NCBI RefSeq assembly: GCF_001038625.1
Contig: NZ_CP011803.1
Coordinates: 930,001-994,000 of the forward strand
Length of the DNA: 64,000 bases
Source of the DNA: Clostridium carboxidivorans P7
GTDB taxonomy: Bacteria; Bacillota; Clostridia; Clostridiales; Clostridiaceae
Direction of reading: 5' to 3'
Shown: piece by piece, positions 1 to 8,277 of the stretch
Numbering within the stretch: the first letter of the stretch is position 1
How the letters are laid out: every line of letters begins with the position of its first letter
Notes under the pieces: model-generated
Seen by the model: only the letters and a program-made list of their open reading frames with translations
The model's database searches: none
What the model was told of the DNA's origin: nothing
Translations under genes and position numbers: made by a program

Positions 1-49
1 AAGATAGATTAAATTTATGAAACATCTGTAGATTTACACAAATAGAGAA

Positions 50-79
50 AGCGTACTGGATTTTTTCAGTACGTTTTTG
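50..79 (+). terminator. Rho-independent terminator of a gene upstream of the window
   Basis: An 8-bp stem (GCGTACTG / CAGTACGT, one G-T wobble) around a T-rich loop is followed by a T run. No complete gene precedes it in the window, so it probably ends a plus-strand gene to the left. Confidence 0.6.
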
Positions 80-83
80 TCTA

Positions 84-540
84 TCTTTCTATAGAACTTT
101 AAGAATCATCTGGTGATACTTTTCAATAATTATAATTTTAACAAGATATTTCATACAACAAAAACTGTTCCTATTTTTGTAAAGAGTCTGATCAGCTAAG
201 GTTTTGTAGCTTTAAACAACTACTACAATGAATTATAAGAAAATATACTAGCATATAAGCTAAAAGCTCAAACATGCTATTTGAAACAGATAAATAGAAA
301 GCTTTAGCTTACATGATATAACATTAGGTAATGTGTTGTAAAAATATTCTATATAAAAAATAATATAAATGATTTCAATATAATAAGGGAAAATGTGAAA
401 AAAATAACAAATGGGAGATATTAAGTATGCTATTGGGATAATCGCCTCAAAAGACCATAAATGGTATTTGATTGGATAAATTTAGAGGTATATAATTAAC
501 TCATAAATTGATTGATAAAAAATTAACAATATGTAAGGGA
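84..540. other. AT-rich intergenic stretch, no gene recognised
   Basis: About 450 bases without a convincing reading frame. Only very short frames occur. The last part holds the AAGGGAGAGGG ribosome binding site of the next gene. I see no tRNA, repeat or recognisable riboswitch. Confidence 0.5.
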
Positions 541-550
541 GAGGGTAACA

Positions 551-883
551 ATGAGTAAATACAAAGTTGGAGATGAATTAATAATAATACAAAATCAAAT
601 GGAAGATGAAAAAAATTTAAGTAAATTAACAAGTTTAAATGTTAAAGATGATTTTGCACAAATTTCTTGGGGATTAAAAATACTTGATGTACAGTATGAT
701 AAGCCAAATGTTACTTTAACTTATAAAAATCCAAGTGGAGTTACTAGTAAAGTTTTTGCAGTTTGTAATGATATAGAAAATTTTGATCAGCAAAAGGTTT
801 TGGAAAAAGCTTTATTAAAGGCATTTCAATCAGAAATAATAAATATTAGTGTAATAAAGAATGAAAAAGGCCGTAGTATGTAA
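551..883 (+). CDS. Hypothetical protein, 110 aa
   Basis: I do not recognise this protein. It starts at an ATG placed well behind an AAGGGAGAGGG ribosome binding site. The sequence is soluble and mixed-charge, with no signal peptide, membrane segment or Cys cluster. The pattern of alternating hydrophobic residues around 35-75 suggests a small beta-rich fold, which is inference only. It stands alone ahead of the cyanase gene, 180 bases downstream, which has its own ribosome binding site, so co-transcription is possible but not shown. Confidence 0.75.
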   Translation: MSKYKVGDELIIIQNQMEDEKNLSKLTSLNVKDDFAQISWGLKILDVQYDKPNVTLTYKNPSGVTSKVFAVCNDIENFDQQKVLEKALLKAFQSEIINISVIKNEKGRSM

Positions 884-1062
884 AATAAAGTTTTTAATTA
901 ATATATGTTTATTATAGAGATATATAGTTAAGATATATTATATATCTTTGTTTTTTGCTTACATCCTTATATGATTTTAGTTGTTGATAATTATTAAATA
1001 CAATGTTAAAATAATACAAAAATTCAAAATATTCAATAACATATCTATGAGGGGGTAAAAAT

Positions 1063-1542
1063 ATGACACCAATGAATAATGAAGAGTATCTACTAAAATT
1101 ACAGTTTTCTGATGAATTAAAAGAATTGGAAGCTGCAAAAAAGGCATCTGGCTTAAACTTTGAACAACTTGCTGAAAAAATTGGGGTAAACAAGGTGTGG
1201 CTTGCATCTACATTAAAGGGCCAGCAGTGGGTTCCTGAAGAATATTGCATAAAAATTGCAAAGGCTCTTGGTATTAGTGTTGAAAAAACCATGTTTTTAA
1301 ACAATCATCCATATAAAGGAAACACTGATCCCATATTATACAGACTTCACGAAGTACTTGATACCTATGGTCCTGCTATTAAAGATATTATACATGAACA
1401 AGGCGGAAATGCTATTATGAGTGCCATCGATTTTGGTCTTGATGTTGACGTTATTGAAGATGCAGAAGGTAATCATAGAGTAATTATAAAATTTGATGGC
1501 AAATTATTACCTTATGCAAAAAAAGGTAAATATCCATGGTAA
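1063..1542 (+). CDS. cynS: Cyanate hydratase (cyanase)
   Basis: Cyanase converts cyanate plus bicarbonate to ammonia and carbon dioxide (via carbamate) in the cytoplasm, detoxifying cyanate and releasing nitrogen. The 159-residue length fits the family (about 150-156). The N-terminal part (about 12-80) is the helical domain resembling a DNA-binding fold; the C-terminal part carries the active site. The three catalytic residues known in the E. coli enzyme correspond to Arg94, Glu97 and Ser120 here, in YRLHEVLD and GNAIMSAIDF. Start ATG follows a GAGGGGG ribosome binding site. No cynT or cynX neighbour is present, so bicarbonate supply is not organised here as in E. coli. Confidence 0.95.
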   Translation: MTPMNNEEYLLKLQFSDELKELEAAKKASGLNFEQLAEKIGVNKVWLASTLKGQQWVPEEYCIKIAKALGISVEKTMFLNNHPYKGNTDPILYRLHEVLDTYGPAIKDIIHEQGGNAIMSAIDFGLDVDVIEDAEGNHRVIIKFDGKLLPYAKKGKYPW

Positions 1543-1560
1543 TCAGTAAATTTATTTGTT

Positions 1561-1690
1561 CAAGTGATTCTTAGACTCAGGTGGAGTTTGCCTGTGAGGA
1601 ATACTTCTCTTCATCTGAGTCTTAGAAGAACTTATCCAGGCGCGTAGCAGTGCTTATTGGGGGTATTAGCAATGGTAGCGATCGGATAAA
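1561..1690 (+). repeat. Structured repeat element, copy A (internally short)
   Basis: This stretch recurs on the minus strand at 57307-57518 and, more diverged, at 31604-31729. It has a 5' hairpin (TTAGACTCAG paired with CTGAGTCTTAG), then the conserved string CTTATCCAGG, a second hairpin, and the 3' string GTAGCGATCGGATAAA, whose GGATAA can pair with TTATCC to close the second domain. Compared with the 57 kb copy, the variable apical part is deleted. It is probably a mobile structured RNA or a non-autonomous element; the family is not identified. Confidence 0.7.
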
Positions 1691-1698
1691 CTTAGTGA

Positions 1699-1738
1699 AA
1701 TAAGGTAGAGGAGTATAATAAGACACTCTACCTTATTA
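1699..1738. terminator. Bidirectional terminator between cynS side and the AI-2E transporter
   Basis: The stem AATAAGGTAGAG / CTCTACCTTATT lies between convergent genes. T-rich tracts on both sides allow it to act in both directions. It abuts repeat copy A. Confidence 0.7.
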
Positions 1739-2798
1739 TTTTATATTTATATAAGCTTAATACAATAACTTTTACCATAGCGTACAGGGGAACAATAATA
1801 AAAGCGGCCATAGGGCCTCCGTAGGAAACAGCTGTTACAACTAAAAATATATCTGTAAGAGGATGTATTTTTAGTGTAGATGACATAATTAGTGGAACTA
1901 CTACTCTTCCTTTTAATGTTTGAACAGTAATAAATACTATACTAAGCTTTATTATCATATATATACCTTTGCTTACAGCTATAATTGAAGGAATTATCAT
2001 AGATATAAAAAATCCTATAAAGGGTATAAAACCTAAAATAAAAGTAAATAAAGCCCATATCAATGCATTTGGCATACCTATTATTTTATAACCTATATAT
2101 ATCATAATAGCTAGGGAGAGTGCTACCATGAGCTGGCCAGTTACATAGGCATTTAATGCTTTATCCACATTATAAAGTGTTTCGGATAAAAAATTTTTAT
2201 ATTTTTCAGGAAACAAATCTATAAATTTATCTTTAAACTTAGAAGCATCCTTTAAAAGAAAAAACAAAATTAAAAGTACCAATAGTATTTTAGAAAATGC
2301 ATCAACAATGTCATTTATATTTTTATATAGGCTGCTTTGAAATTTTTGTGTATAATTGATCATCATATTATTAGCTATTTTAATTAATTCGTTAATATTA
2401 ATAGACTTATAAATTTCACTAACAATCGAATTTATAGGGTTTTGGCTAGTAATAGTGTTAGTATTAGGGCTAAGATTATGTATATTTTTAGCTAATCCAT
2501 TAAACTCCCATAGGGCATATCTAATAAAAAAATATAAAATTAATAAAGCAGCAATTAGGCTAATAATTAGAGTGAGCAAGGAGGAAATACCCTTACTAAT
2601 ACCTTTTTTATTAAATATATTGTTCAAGGGTTTTAATATATAGTATAAGAATACTGAAATAATTATAGGAACTAAAATGCATTTATATAAGGTTCTTATT
2701 ATCTTAAAAATAAAATGTATTTTGCTAAAAAGGATTATGGATAAAAAAAGCAGATTTATAATTATTAAAATCTTGATTACCTTATTGTTTAATATAAT
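1728..2798 (-). CDS. AI-2E family transporter (PerM/YtvI-like), probable ATT start
   Basis: Polytopic membrane protein of the AI-2E exporter / YtvI family, with about eight hydrophobic segments and the family-typical GFIPFIGFFIS loop and a PxIMSSTLKIHPL-like segment near the C terminus. The first standard start is TTG at 2627 (299 aa). The frame stays open 57 codons further up to an in-frame TGA at 2804-2802, and the added residues give the missing first membrane segments (IIISVFLYYILKPLNNIF resembles the family N terminus). No ATG, GTG or TTG exists there. An ATT at 2798 lies 7 bases behind AGGGG, giving 356 aa, the usual length. Substrate unknown; an N-terminal frameshift is the alternative. 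Confidence 0.8.
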   Translation of the reverse strand: MILNNKVIKILIIINLLFLSIILFSKIHFIFKIIRTLYKCILVPIIISVFLYYILKPLNNIFNKKGISKGISSLLTLIISLIAALLILYFFIRYALWEFNGLAKNIHNLSPNTNTITSQNPINSIVSEIYKSININELIKIANNMMINYTQKFQSSLYKNINDIVDAFSKILLVLLILFFLLKDASKFKDKFIDLFPEKYKNFLSETLYNVDKALNAYVTGQLMVALSLAIMIYIGYKIIGMPNALIWALFTFILGFIPFIGFFISMIIPSIIAVSKGIYMIIKLSIVFITVQTLKGRVVVPLIMSSTLKIHPLTDIFLVVTAVSYGGPMAAFIIVPLYAMVKVIVLSLYKYKIIR

Positions 2799-2810
2799 AA
2801 ATCATCCCCT

Positions 2811-3091
2811 TAAAATTGTGAATTAATAGTTGTTTGTAAATATATTATGGATATAATTTATGATATTTATTTAAAGTACAATATGATAAGCTTATTATTA
2901 CTCAAGAACAAGTTAATGGTACAATTGTAAAATAATTACAAAAAATGTTATGCATGTAATTTGAAAATAAAGAGAAAAAGGAAATAACAAGAATAATACG
3001 CATGATAATTACATATTCTAAATTATTAGCAGTAATTATACTTATTGCATTATTATGTATACTAATCCATAATTTAATCATTACGTCTTAA
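2811..3091. other. Intergenic region with a doubtful 29-residue membrane peptide frame
   Basis: Divergent spacer between the transporter and the CWB2 gene, so it should hold both promoters. On the plus strand, ATG 3002 to TAA 3091 encodes a hydrophobic 29-residue peptide ending just before the CWB2 ribosome binding site, but its own ribosome binding site is poorly placed (AAGGA about 20 bases upstream). I do not call it a gene. Confidence 0.35.
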
Positions 3092-3107
3092 GGGGGACTT
3101 TATAATT

Positions 3108-4658
3108 ATGAAAAAAACATTAATTTTAGGTTTAACAGCATTAATTGCGTTAGGTAGCTCTGCATCGGCTTATGCAGATAATGGTTACAACGTTTCAAGA
3201 TTATCTGGAAATGACAGATATAAAACTTCTGTTAATATTTCAGAAAGCTTTAACAATGGTACTATACAAACCGTAATATTAGCTAATGGTGAAAACTTTC
3301 CAGATGCATTGTCTGGCAGCTTGCTATCAAAAAAATATAATGCACCTATTTTACTAGCAGGCTTAACGCCTAGTACAAGTTCTGATGCTTTCGAATATAT
3401 AAAAAATCATTTAAGCAAAAGTGGAACTGTGTATGTTTTAGGTGGTACTTCTTCAATAAGTGATGATTCAATAAATTACATAAAGCAGCTGGGCTATAAT
3501 AATGTAATAAGACTAGGTGGTCAAAATAGGTTTGATACAAGCAAGGTAATACTAAATGATATAAAAGTTCAAAAGGGAACCCCAGTTATACTTGCTAATG
3601 GCTTTGGTTTTGCGGATGCTTTAAGTGCATCAAGTATAGCTGCCATTAAGGGATATCCAATATTGATGACTGATTCAAAGATTTTGCCTGCTGAAACTAA
3701 AGATTTAATAAATGATATACAACCTAGTCAATTGTACGTAATAGGTGGTACTGGTGTTATTTCTGATAATGTTGTAGCAGAAGCTAAAGGTACAGCTAAA
3801 TCATTATCCAGCGATAATGTATTTAGAATAGCTGGTAATAACAGATATGATACTTCTATGAATATATGTAAATATTTTAATTTGGATTCTGATACTGCAG
3901 TGTTAGCCAGCGGTGAAAATTTTCCAGATGCTTTATCTGGCAGTGCTCTAGCAATAAAATCAAAGGCACCTGTAATACTTACTGATGGACAAGATATATC
4001 GTCACAAAAATCTTATATGAGTACTAAAAATTTTAAAAATATAATTTTACTTGGTGGTGCTGGATCAATAGATGTAGTTGCAGAATATAAATTAAAGAGA
4101 GCAAGTGATATTTCACAGCAAGAAAAAGATTTTACAAAAAATCTTTTAATTTACTGTGGTAATTTTTATGACAGTACTGAAAGCTTTGCAACTAAGTTTA
4201 GTCAATATGGAGAAAGTATTCAAAAAATTTCCGCTAACTCAAATTCAAGCAGCATACAGGATGCGGAAAATTCCTTAAATCAAATTTTAGGTGTTTTTAA
4301 TAATATGACTTTAAGTTTAAATAATTACAAGCAGACTTTACTTAGCGTGAAGAATGAAGTTTCAAGCATGAATGCTCCAGAAAGCTTAAATTGTTTAAAG
4401 ACTGATTTAGTTAAAAACATTAATTCACAAATTGGAAATGTTGATAAATTTACTGGACTTATCAATAATTATTCAAGTTTAGTTAGTTCTCTTAATAATG
4501 CTGTAAAGGCAGGAGACTATCAGAAAATGTACAGTATAGTTGCTCAAATAAAAGGAGCTAATAACGAGTTATCTAAATTCAATACTCAAAATGCAATTTT
4601 AGATATGAATAAGTTAAGTCAAAAGATACTTACTATTAAAGGTATTATGAACTTTTAA
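3108..4658 (+). CDS. CWB2 cell-wall-binding surface protein
   Basis: Secreted 516-residue protein. A Sec signal peptide (about 1-24, ending ASAYA before DNG) is followed by three cell wall binding repeat 2 units (PF04122), seen as repeated R-L/I-x-G-x-x-R-Y/F-x-T-S starts (about 32, 134, 245) and GENFPDALSGS / GFGFADALSAS motifs. In characterised clostridia, three CWB2 units anchor proteins non-covalently to wall polymers. The C-terminal 180 residues are Asn/Ser/Leu-rich and predicted helical, with no known domain. Start has an AAGGGGGAC ribosome binding site. It is followed by a terminator, so it is probably monocistronic. Its function beyond wall attachment is unknown. Confidence 0.9.
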   Translation: MKKTLILGLTALIALGSSASAYADNGYNVSRLSGNDRYKTSVNISESFNNGTIQTVILANGENFPDALSGSLLSKKYNAPILLAGLTPSTSSDAFEYIKNHLSKSGTVYVLGGTSSISDDSINYIKQLGYNNVIRLGGQNRFDTSKVILNDIKVQKGTPVILANGFGFADALSASSIAAIKGYPILMTDSKILPAETKDLINDIQPSQLYVIGGTGVISDNVVAEAKGTAKSLSSDNVFRIAGNNRYDTSMNICKYFNLDSDTAVLASGENFPDALSGSALAIKSKAPVILTDGQDISSQKSYMSTKNFKNIILLGGAGSIDVVAEYKLKRASDISQQEKDFTKNLLIYCGNFYDSTESFATKFSQYGESIQKISANSNSSSIQDAENSLNQILGVFNNMTLSLNNYKQTLLSVKNEVSSMNAPESLNCLKTDLVKNINSQIGNVDKFTGLINNYSSLVSSLNNAVKAGDYQKMYSIVAQIKGANNELSKFNTQNAILDMNKLSQKILTIKGIMNF

Positions 4659-4685
4659 TTTTAATAAATTTAAATGACAAGATAA

Positions 4686-4716
4686 AAGCCAATGCTTAAT
4701 AACTAAGCATTGGCTT
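4686..4716. terminator. Terminator after the CWB2 gene
   Basis: A perfect 13-bp stem AAGCCAATGCTTA / TAAGCATTGGCTT with a short loop. A near-identical hairpin lies at 11238-11273. Confidence 0.8.
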
Positions 4717-4756
4717 GAAATTTCTAAACAATATCCAAAATATCGGTACTCTAATT

Positions 4757-4784
4757 TTGACACCTATGTCTCCATAGGTGGGTA
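4757..4784 (-). other. Perfect hairpin with a GAGA tetraloop, 3' of the SRP RNA
   Basis: On the minus strand CACCTATG-GAGA-CATAGGTG forms an 8-bp perfect stem closed by a GNRA loop. It lies about 150 bases beyond the SRP RNA 3' end and lacks a T run, so it is not an obvious terminator. Confidence 0.4.
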
Positions 4785-4930
4785 TCCTCATAAATGCCTC
4801 AATCGCCTTCAATGCAGTAAAAGGACTCACAAGAAAGTACATTTCTTCATCTAATTATTGGATTCCCTTAAATTAAATGTAGGTTCAAAATAAGAGCTTA
4901 GCGAGTATTTCAGAAATATTATCTATGTAT

Positions 4931-5198
4931 ATCGTGCACCCACTGTTGACAAATAATCTACTAACGTTACAAATCTAGTTAGCTCGAACCAGGTTGTTCC
5001 ACGGCACTCAGAAGTTATCACTTACCGCTGCTTCCTTCCGGATCTGACGGAGTTTGCGAGCTTCTGCTGCATGGGACCCAATTCTCAATACCACTTTGAT
5101 CAGGCAGACTAAGCAGATTAAAGCCTATAGTGGGAATTCGATCCTGCTGTAGCGGATTTCAGGTTACAGGGCACCGCTAGCTCCCCATCTAGCACGAA
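4931..5198 (-). ncRNA. ffs: Signal recognition particle RNA, large bacterial type (about 265 nt)
   Basis: On the minus strand the sequence contains the invariant SRP helix 8 core GTCAGATCCGGAAGGAAGCAGC (positions about 5027-5048) flanked by GGGTCCCATGCAGCAGAAGC, and the Alu-domain 5' part GTGCCCTGTAACCTGAAATCCGCTACAGCAGG. The 3' end (GGTGCACGAT) pairs with the 5' end (ATTCGTGC). Layout and length match the Bacillus/Clostridium SRP RNA with an Alu domain rather than the short 4.5S RNA. It binds Ffh in co-translational targeting. It is not followed by dnaX here, as it often is in Firmicutes. Ends are estimated from pairing. Confidence 0.95.
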
Positions 5199-5312
5199 TT
5201 TTATTTTTAATTTTGTTATTCTCTTGCTGTGAAAATATAATAACATAATCTAAATCTTTATTCAAGGGATATATATATGGTAATTGTAACCTGTTCAACT
5301 TTTGTAGTTTAA

Positions 5313-5545
5313 AAATAATGCGGTGCAACTTTTTAGAGGACAGAGGACAATTGACAGAGGACAGTGAAGGATGATTTTTCTCCGCTGCACTACGAAAAAT
5401 CTTCAATTAAATTTTTGATGACTCGTTTCGCTAAAGCGAAACATTGCTGACTTATACAAATTTAAAGATTCTTTTGCGTTAGCAAAAAATCAACATTCAT
5501 TGTCCTCTGTCCTCTGTCAATTGTCCTCTTAAAAAAGTATTATTA
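5313..5545. repeat. Fold-back MITE-like repeat, copy 1
   Basis: Ends are long imperfect inverted repeats built from GAGGACA units (AGAGGACAGAGGACAATTGACAGAGGACAG on the left; its reverse complement on the right). Inside the left end is a GATTTTTC / GAAAAATC hairpin, and near the middle a TTTCGCTAAAGCGAAA dyad. Related copies lie at 10708-11022, 18837-19080 and 33741-33972. There is no coding capacity. Confidence 0.85.
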
Positions 5546-5596
5546 TATTAAGTTAAAATTTTGTATGTGCGAAAATTAAGTTACTTAAACTTAACT

Positions 5597-6382
5597 TTAA
5601 ATATTCGTAGCTGCATCTCTTGCATACATATCACAAAGAGAGTTTTCAAAGTGGTTGGAGTGGCCTTTTACCCATTGAAATTCAATATACTTTCCATTAC
5701 AGATGTTGTCAAAGAGAAGCCAATTTTCAATATTTTTAACAGGCTCTCCATTGATAGTTTTAAAATCATTTAATTTCCAGCAGGGAATCCATTCAGTCAG
5801 ACCTTTTCTCACATACTGGCTGTCAGTTACTATTCTTATTTTTTCTACATCCTTTAGTAATTGAATAGCTTTTATAACTGCTGTAAGTTCAGCCTGGCTG
5901 CTGCCTATTGCTTGAACTTTTTCTGTGTATAGCTTATAGTTTCCTTCTAAATCTTCTATTATAAAAGCAAAACCACCATATTTTTTATTTTCAAAATAAC
6001 AAGCATCTGAGAAGATTTTATAAATTTTTTCTTCACATTTATTTTCATCTATAACATAACTATAATTATTATCATTTCGCTTGTCTAAAACTACTATTTT
6101 ACTTCTATCATTAAAAGCTGCCACATCTTTATTGGATCTTAAAACAAGCTTCACTTTAAAACCAACATAATAAGTATCTATACGCTTATTGTGAAGCATT
6201 TTTCTAAGTTGATATTCGTTAGTCTTAAGACAATCAGTTAAATTATTATTGAGAATAAAGTTCAGGTCTTTTTTAAAAGGGTCAAATTCTATTAAAGTAG
6301 CTTCTATATCATTACTTATCTTGATTTTATAACTATTATCATAAACATCTATTATTTCCATTTTAAATAGCAGCATTTTCAT
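5597..6382 (-). CDS. RNase HI-domain protein with an extra N-terminal domain
   Basis: The C-terminal half (about 120-261) is an RNase HI fold that cleaves RNA in RNA-DNA hybrids. The catalytic carboxylates are visible as Asp126 (FSDACYF), Glu165 (SSQAELTAV), Asp187 (VTDSQYV) and Asp251 (LCDMYARD), with the KGHS loop before the last. The first 115 residues are not the usual viroplasmin-like RNA-binding domain in an obvious way and I do not recognise them. Start ATG 6382 is about 16 bases from AAGGTGTG; the in-frame ATG at 6361 is an alternative start. It is transcribed alone, toward MITE copy 1. Confidence 0.85.
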   Translation of the reverse strand: MKMLLFKMEIIDVYDNSYKIKISNDIEATLIEFDPFKKDLNFILNNNLTDCLKTNEYQLRKMLHNKRIDTYYVGFKVKLVLRSNKDVAAFNDRSKIVVLDKRNDNNYSYVIDENKCEEKIYKIFSDACYFENKKYGGFAFIIEDLEGNYKLYTEKVQAIGSSQAELTAVIKAIQLLKDVEKIRIVTDSQYVRKGLTEWIPCWKLNDFKTINGEPVKNIENWLLFDNICNGKYIEFQWVKGHSNHFENSLCDMYARDAATNI

Positions 6383-6592
6383 AGGAAATGTATTTCACAC
6401 CTTTCAAGCCATGTTTTAAATTGGTTCATTTCTTATTTTTATTTTAATACTTATTAGAAATTTTCTCAATTTATCTTGTTTATTTTTATTTTAGCAGAAA
6501 GGTATCTTAATATAAAAAATTTTTTACTATACAAATTTATTATACAATAGAAATATAATATGACTATATTATAAAAATTATATTAATAGTAA

Positions 6593-6625
6593 AAAGCCTG
6601 TATCTTTATTTAAGATGCAGGCTTT
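6593..6625 (-). terminator. Terminator of the 155-aa gene
   Basis: Minus strand stem AAAGCCTGCATCT / AGATACAGGCTTT followed by TT, directly after the stop at 6645. Confidence 0.75.
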
Positions 6626-6644
6626 GCTTTATATTACATAAGGT

Positions 6645-7112
6645 TTATTTTAAAATTTTTTCAAGTATCGCAATATGACTAGCCTTATTATTAATCATGT
6701 TAGATAATATTTCATATGTTTTTGTATCTGTGTCACGGGTACTTTTAACAAACCTGCCTTGTAAATCAATAATTAAAGAATACACATCTTTTTGAAAACC
6801 AAGTGAAAACTTTAGATATTCTCTAGTATTAATAATTTCTGCTACATATACCTTTTTATTGAACTCATTTATTAAAAAAGACATTTTATCATATATTCCA
6901 AAATCAATTTCATCAGGATTTAAATCACCTAGTTCTTTTTTTAGGCATTCATTGTGCTGAATATTCTTATCAACTTCTTGTATTAAAATCTTTGACATTA
7001 TTTTTATTGATGGAATATTACATTTTTCTTTTCCTATGTTTTCGTATAGAGTCTTTTCTTTAATTCCAATATTTATAGCTTTATCAATTAAATCTATAAC
7101 ATTATAACCCAT
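6645..7112 (-). CDS. Hypothetical helical protein, 155 aa
   Basis: I do not recognise a specific family. The protein is almost entirely helical by composition, with no signal peptide or membrane segment. Helices around 5-25, 35-63, 68-95 and 95-125 with EVDKNIQH in the second resemble a four-helix ferritin-like bundle, but a full set of metal ligands (paired ExxH motifs) is not visible, so metal binding is not supported. A ribosome binding site (AAGGTGG) precedes the ATG. It is monocistronic with its own terminator, divergent from the AraC regulator. Confidence 0.65.
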   Translation of the reverse strand: MGYNVIDLIDKAINIGIKEKTLYENIGKEKCNIPSIKIMSKILIQEVDKNIQHNECLKKELGDLNPDEIDFGIYDKMSFLINEFNKKVYVAEIINTREYLKFSLGFQKDVYSLIIDLQGRFVKSTRDTDTKTYEILSNMINNKASHIAILEKILK

Positions 7113-7317
7113 AATATTACCACCTTAGAATTTAAACTAAATGAATTATTTTACATAATAGTAACTAACAGTATATAGTAAATAAAAAGTTTTTTCAATA
7201 GCTATTGGAAAATTCAATTAGATGGTAATATTTTCTTATCTTTAGTCTGTTAAGATTGATTCGTCAAGAAATAACATTTCTGTTATACTGGCATTAACAG
7301 GAACAGGAGGGGATTAT

Positions 7318-8247
7318 ATGTCAGAACATAAGTGTCAGGAAGAGTACATACGAAGAATTCATAAAGTACAGGATTACATAGAACATCATTTAGGACAGTC
7401 CTTGTCCATTGAGGAACTTTCTGGTGCCGCTGGATTTTCAAAATATCATTTCAGCCGGATATTTCAAGGTATGTTACATGAGCCGTTAGCCCATTATGTG
7501 AACCGGATTCGCATAGAGAGGGCACTTTTTTTGCTGGCACACCGGGAAGATAAAAATATGACAGACATTGCTTATGAACTGGGATATACGGATTCAGCTG
7601 TATTTTCCCGAGCATTTAAGAATTATTATGGTGCAAGTCCAAGAGAATACCGGAAGGAATATAGCAAGAATTGCAAAGATTCTTTTTTATTGTCTGAGTA
7701 TAATAAGAACACAGCAAAGAAAGAATGGGCAGGCGATCCGTTCCCCGTGACAGGTCAGATTACCATAGAAAATCTGGAGGAAAAACAGGTTGGTTATGTG
7801 AGACATACAGGTACTTATGAGACATTAGCAAAAGAGTATATCAATCTGATACAGGCATTATTTGATTATGCAAGAAAGCAGCACCTTCTTGTGGATGGTC
7901 AAAACTGGGTGCTTGCCATATATCATGACAATCCAGAATTTGGAGAGGAGAGTCAGTTTCGTACCAGTTTGTGTCTGACAGTGCCAGAGTATATTCAGAT
8001 TCAAGAAGATGGAATCCTTGGAACCATGAAATTAGAAGGTGGTTTGTATGCGGTGGGACATTTTCAAATTCAGCAGGAACAGTACAGCGATGCTTGGAAT
8101 TACATGTATCAAGAGTGGCTTACAGGCAGTGGTTATGTTCCAAGAAACTCCTATCCATTTGAAGTGTATCGCAACGATCCCTATGTAAGTGAGAGTCATA
8201 TCCACAAGGTAGATATCTACGTTCCCGTTGAGCCCATTCTTTTCTAA
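7318..8247 (+). CDS. AraC-family regulator with C-terminal GyrI-like effector domain
   Basis: Residues about 10-110 contain two helix-turn-helix motifs of the AraC/XylS type (IEELSGAAGFSKYHFSRIF and MTDIAYELGYTDSAVFSRAFKNYYGASPREYR, both visible in full). Residues about 145-309 form a GyrI-like/SOUL-type small-molecule binding domain (VGYVRHTGTYE, YHDNPE, VDIYVPV). The N-terminal HTH plus GyrI order matches multidrug or stress sensors such as the Rob class. Start ATG follows AGGAGG. GC content looks higher than the neighbours, which suggests recent transfer. The serine hydrolase gene follows after 30 bases and is probably co-transcribed. Confidence 0.92.
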   Translation: MSEHKCQEEYIRRIHKVQDYIEHHLGQSLSIEELSGAAGFSKYHFSRIFQGMLHEPLAHYVNRIRIERALFLLAHREDKNMTDIAYELGYTDSAVFSRAFKNYYGASPREYRKEYSKNCKDSFLLSEYNKNTAKKEWAGDPFPVTGQITIENLEEKQVGYVRHTGTYETLAKEYINLIQALFDYARKQHLLVDGQNWVLAIYHDNPEFGEESQFRTSLCLTVPEYIQIQEDGILGTMKLEGGLYAVGHFQIQQEQYSDAWNYMYQEWLTGSGYVPRNSYPFEVYRNDPYVSESHIHKVDIYVPVEPILF

Positions 8248-8277
8248 CATGCTGAAAATTTATTCAGAGGTGATCAT

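Noticed and set aside
3002..3091. 29-residue hydrophobic peptide frame before the CWB2 gene
   Set aside because: The nearest ribosome binding site is about 20 bases away; kept only as a note in the intergenic entry.
5164..5406. 80-codon minus-strand frame
   Set aside because: It lies across the SRP RNA 5' end and MITE copy 1; the sequence is explained by those features.
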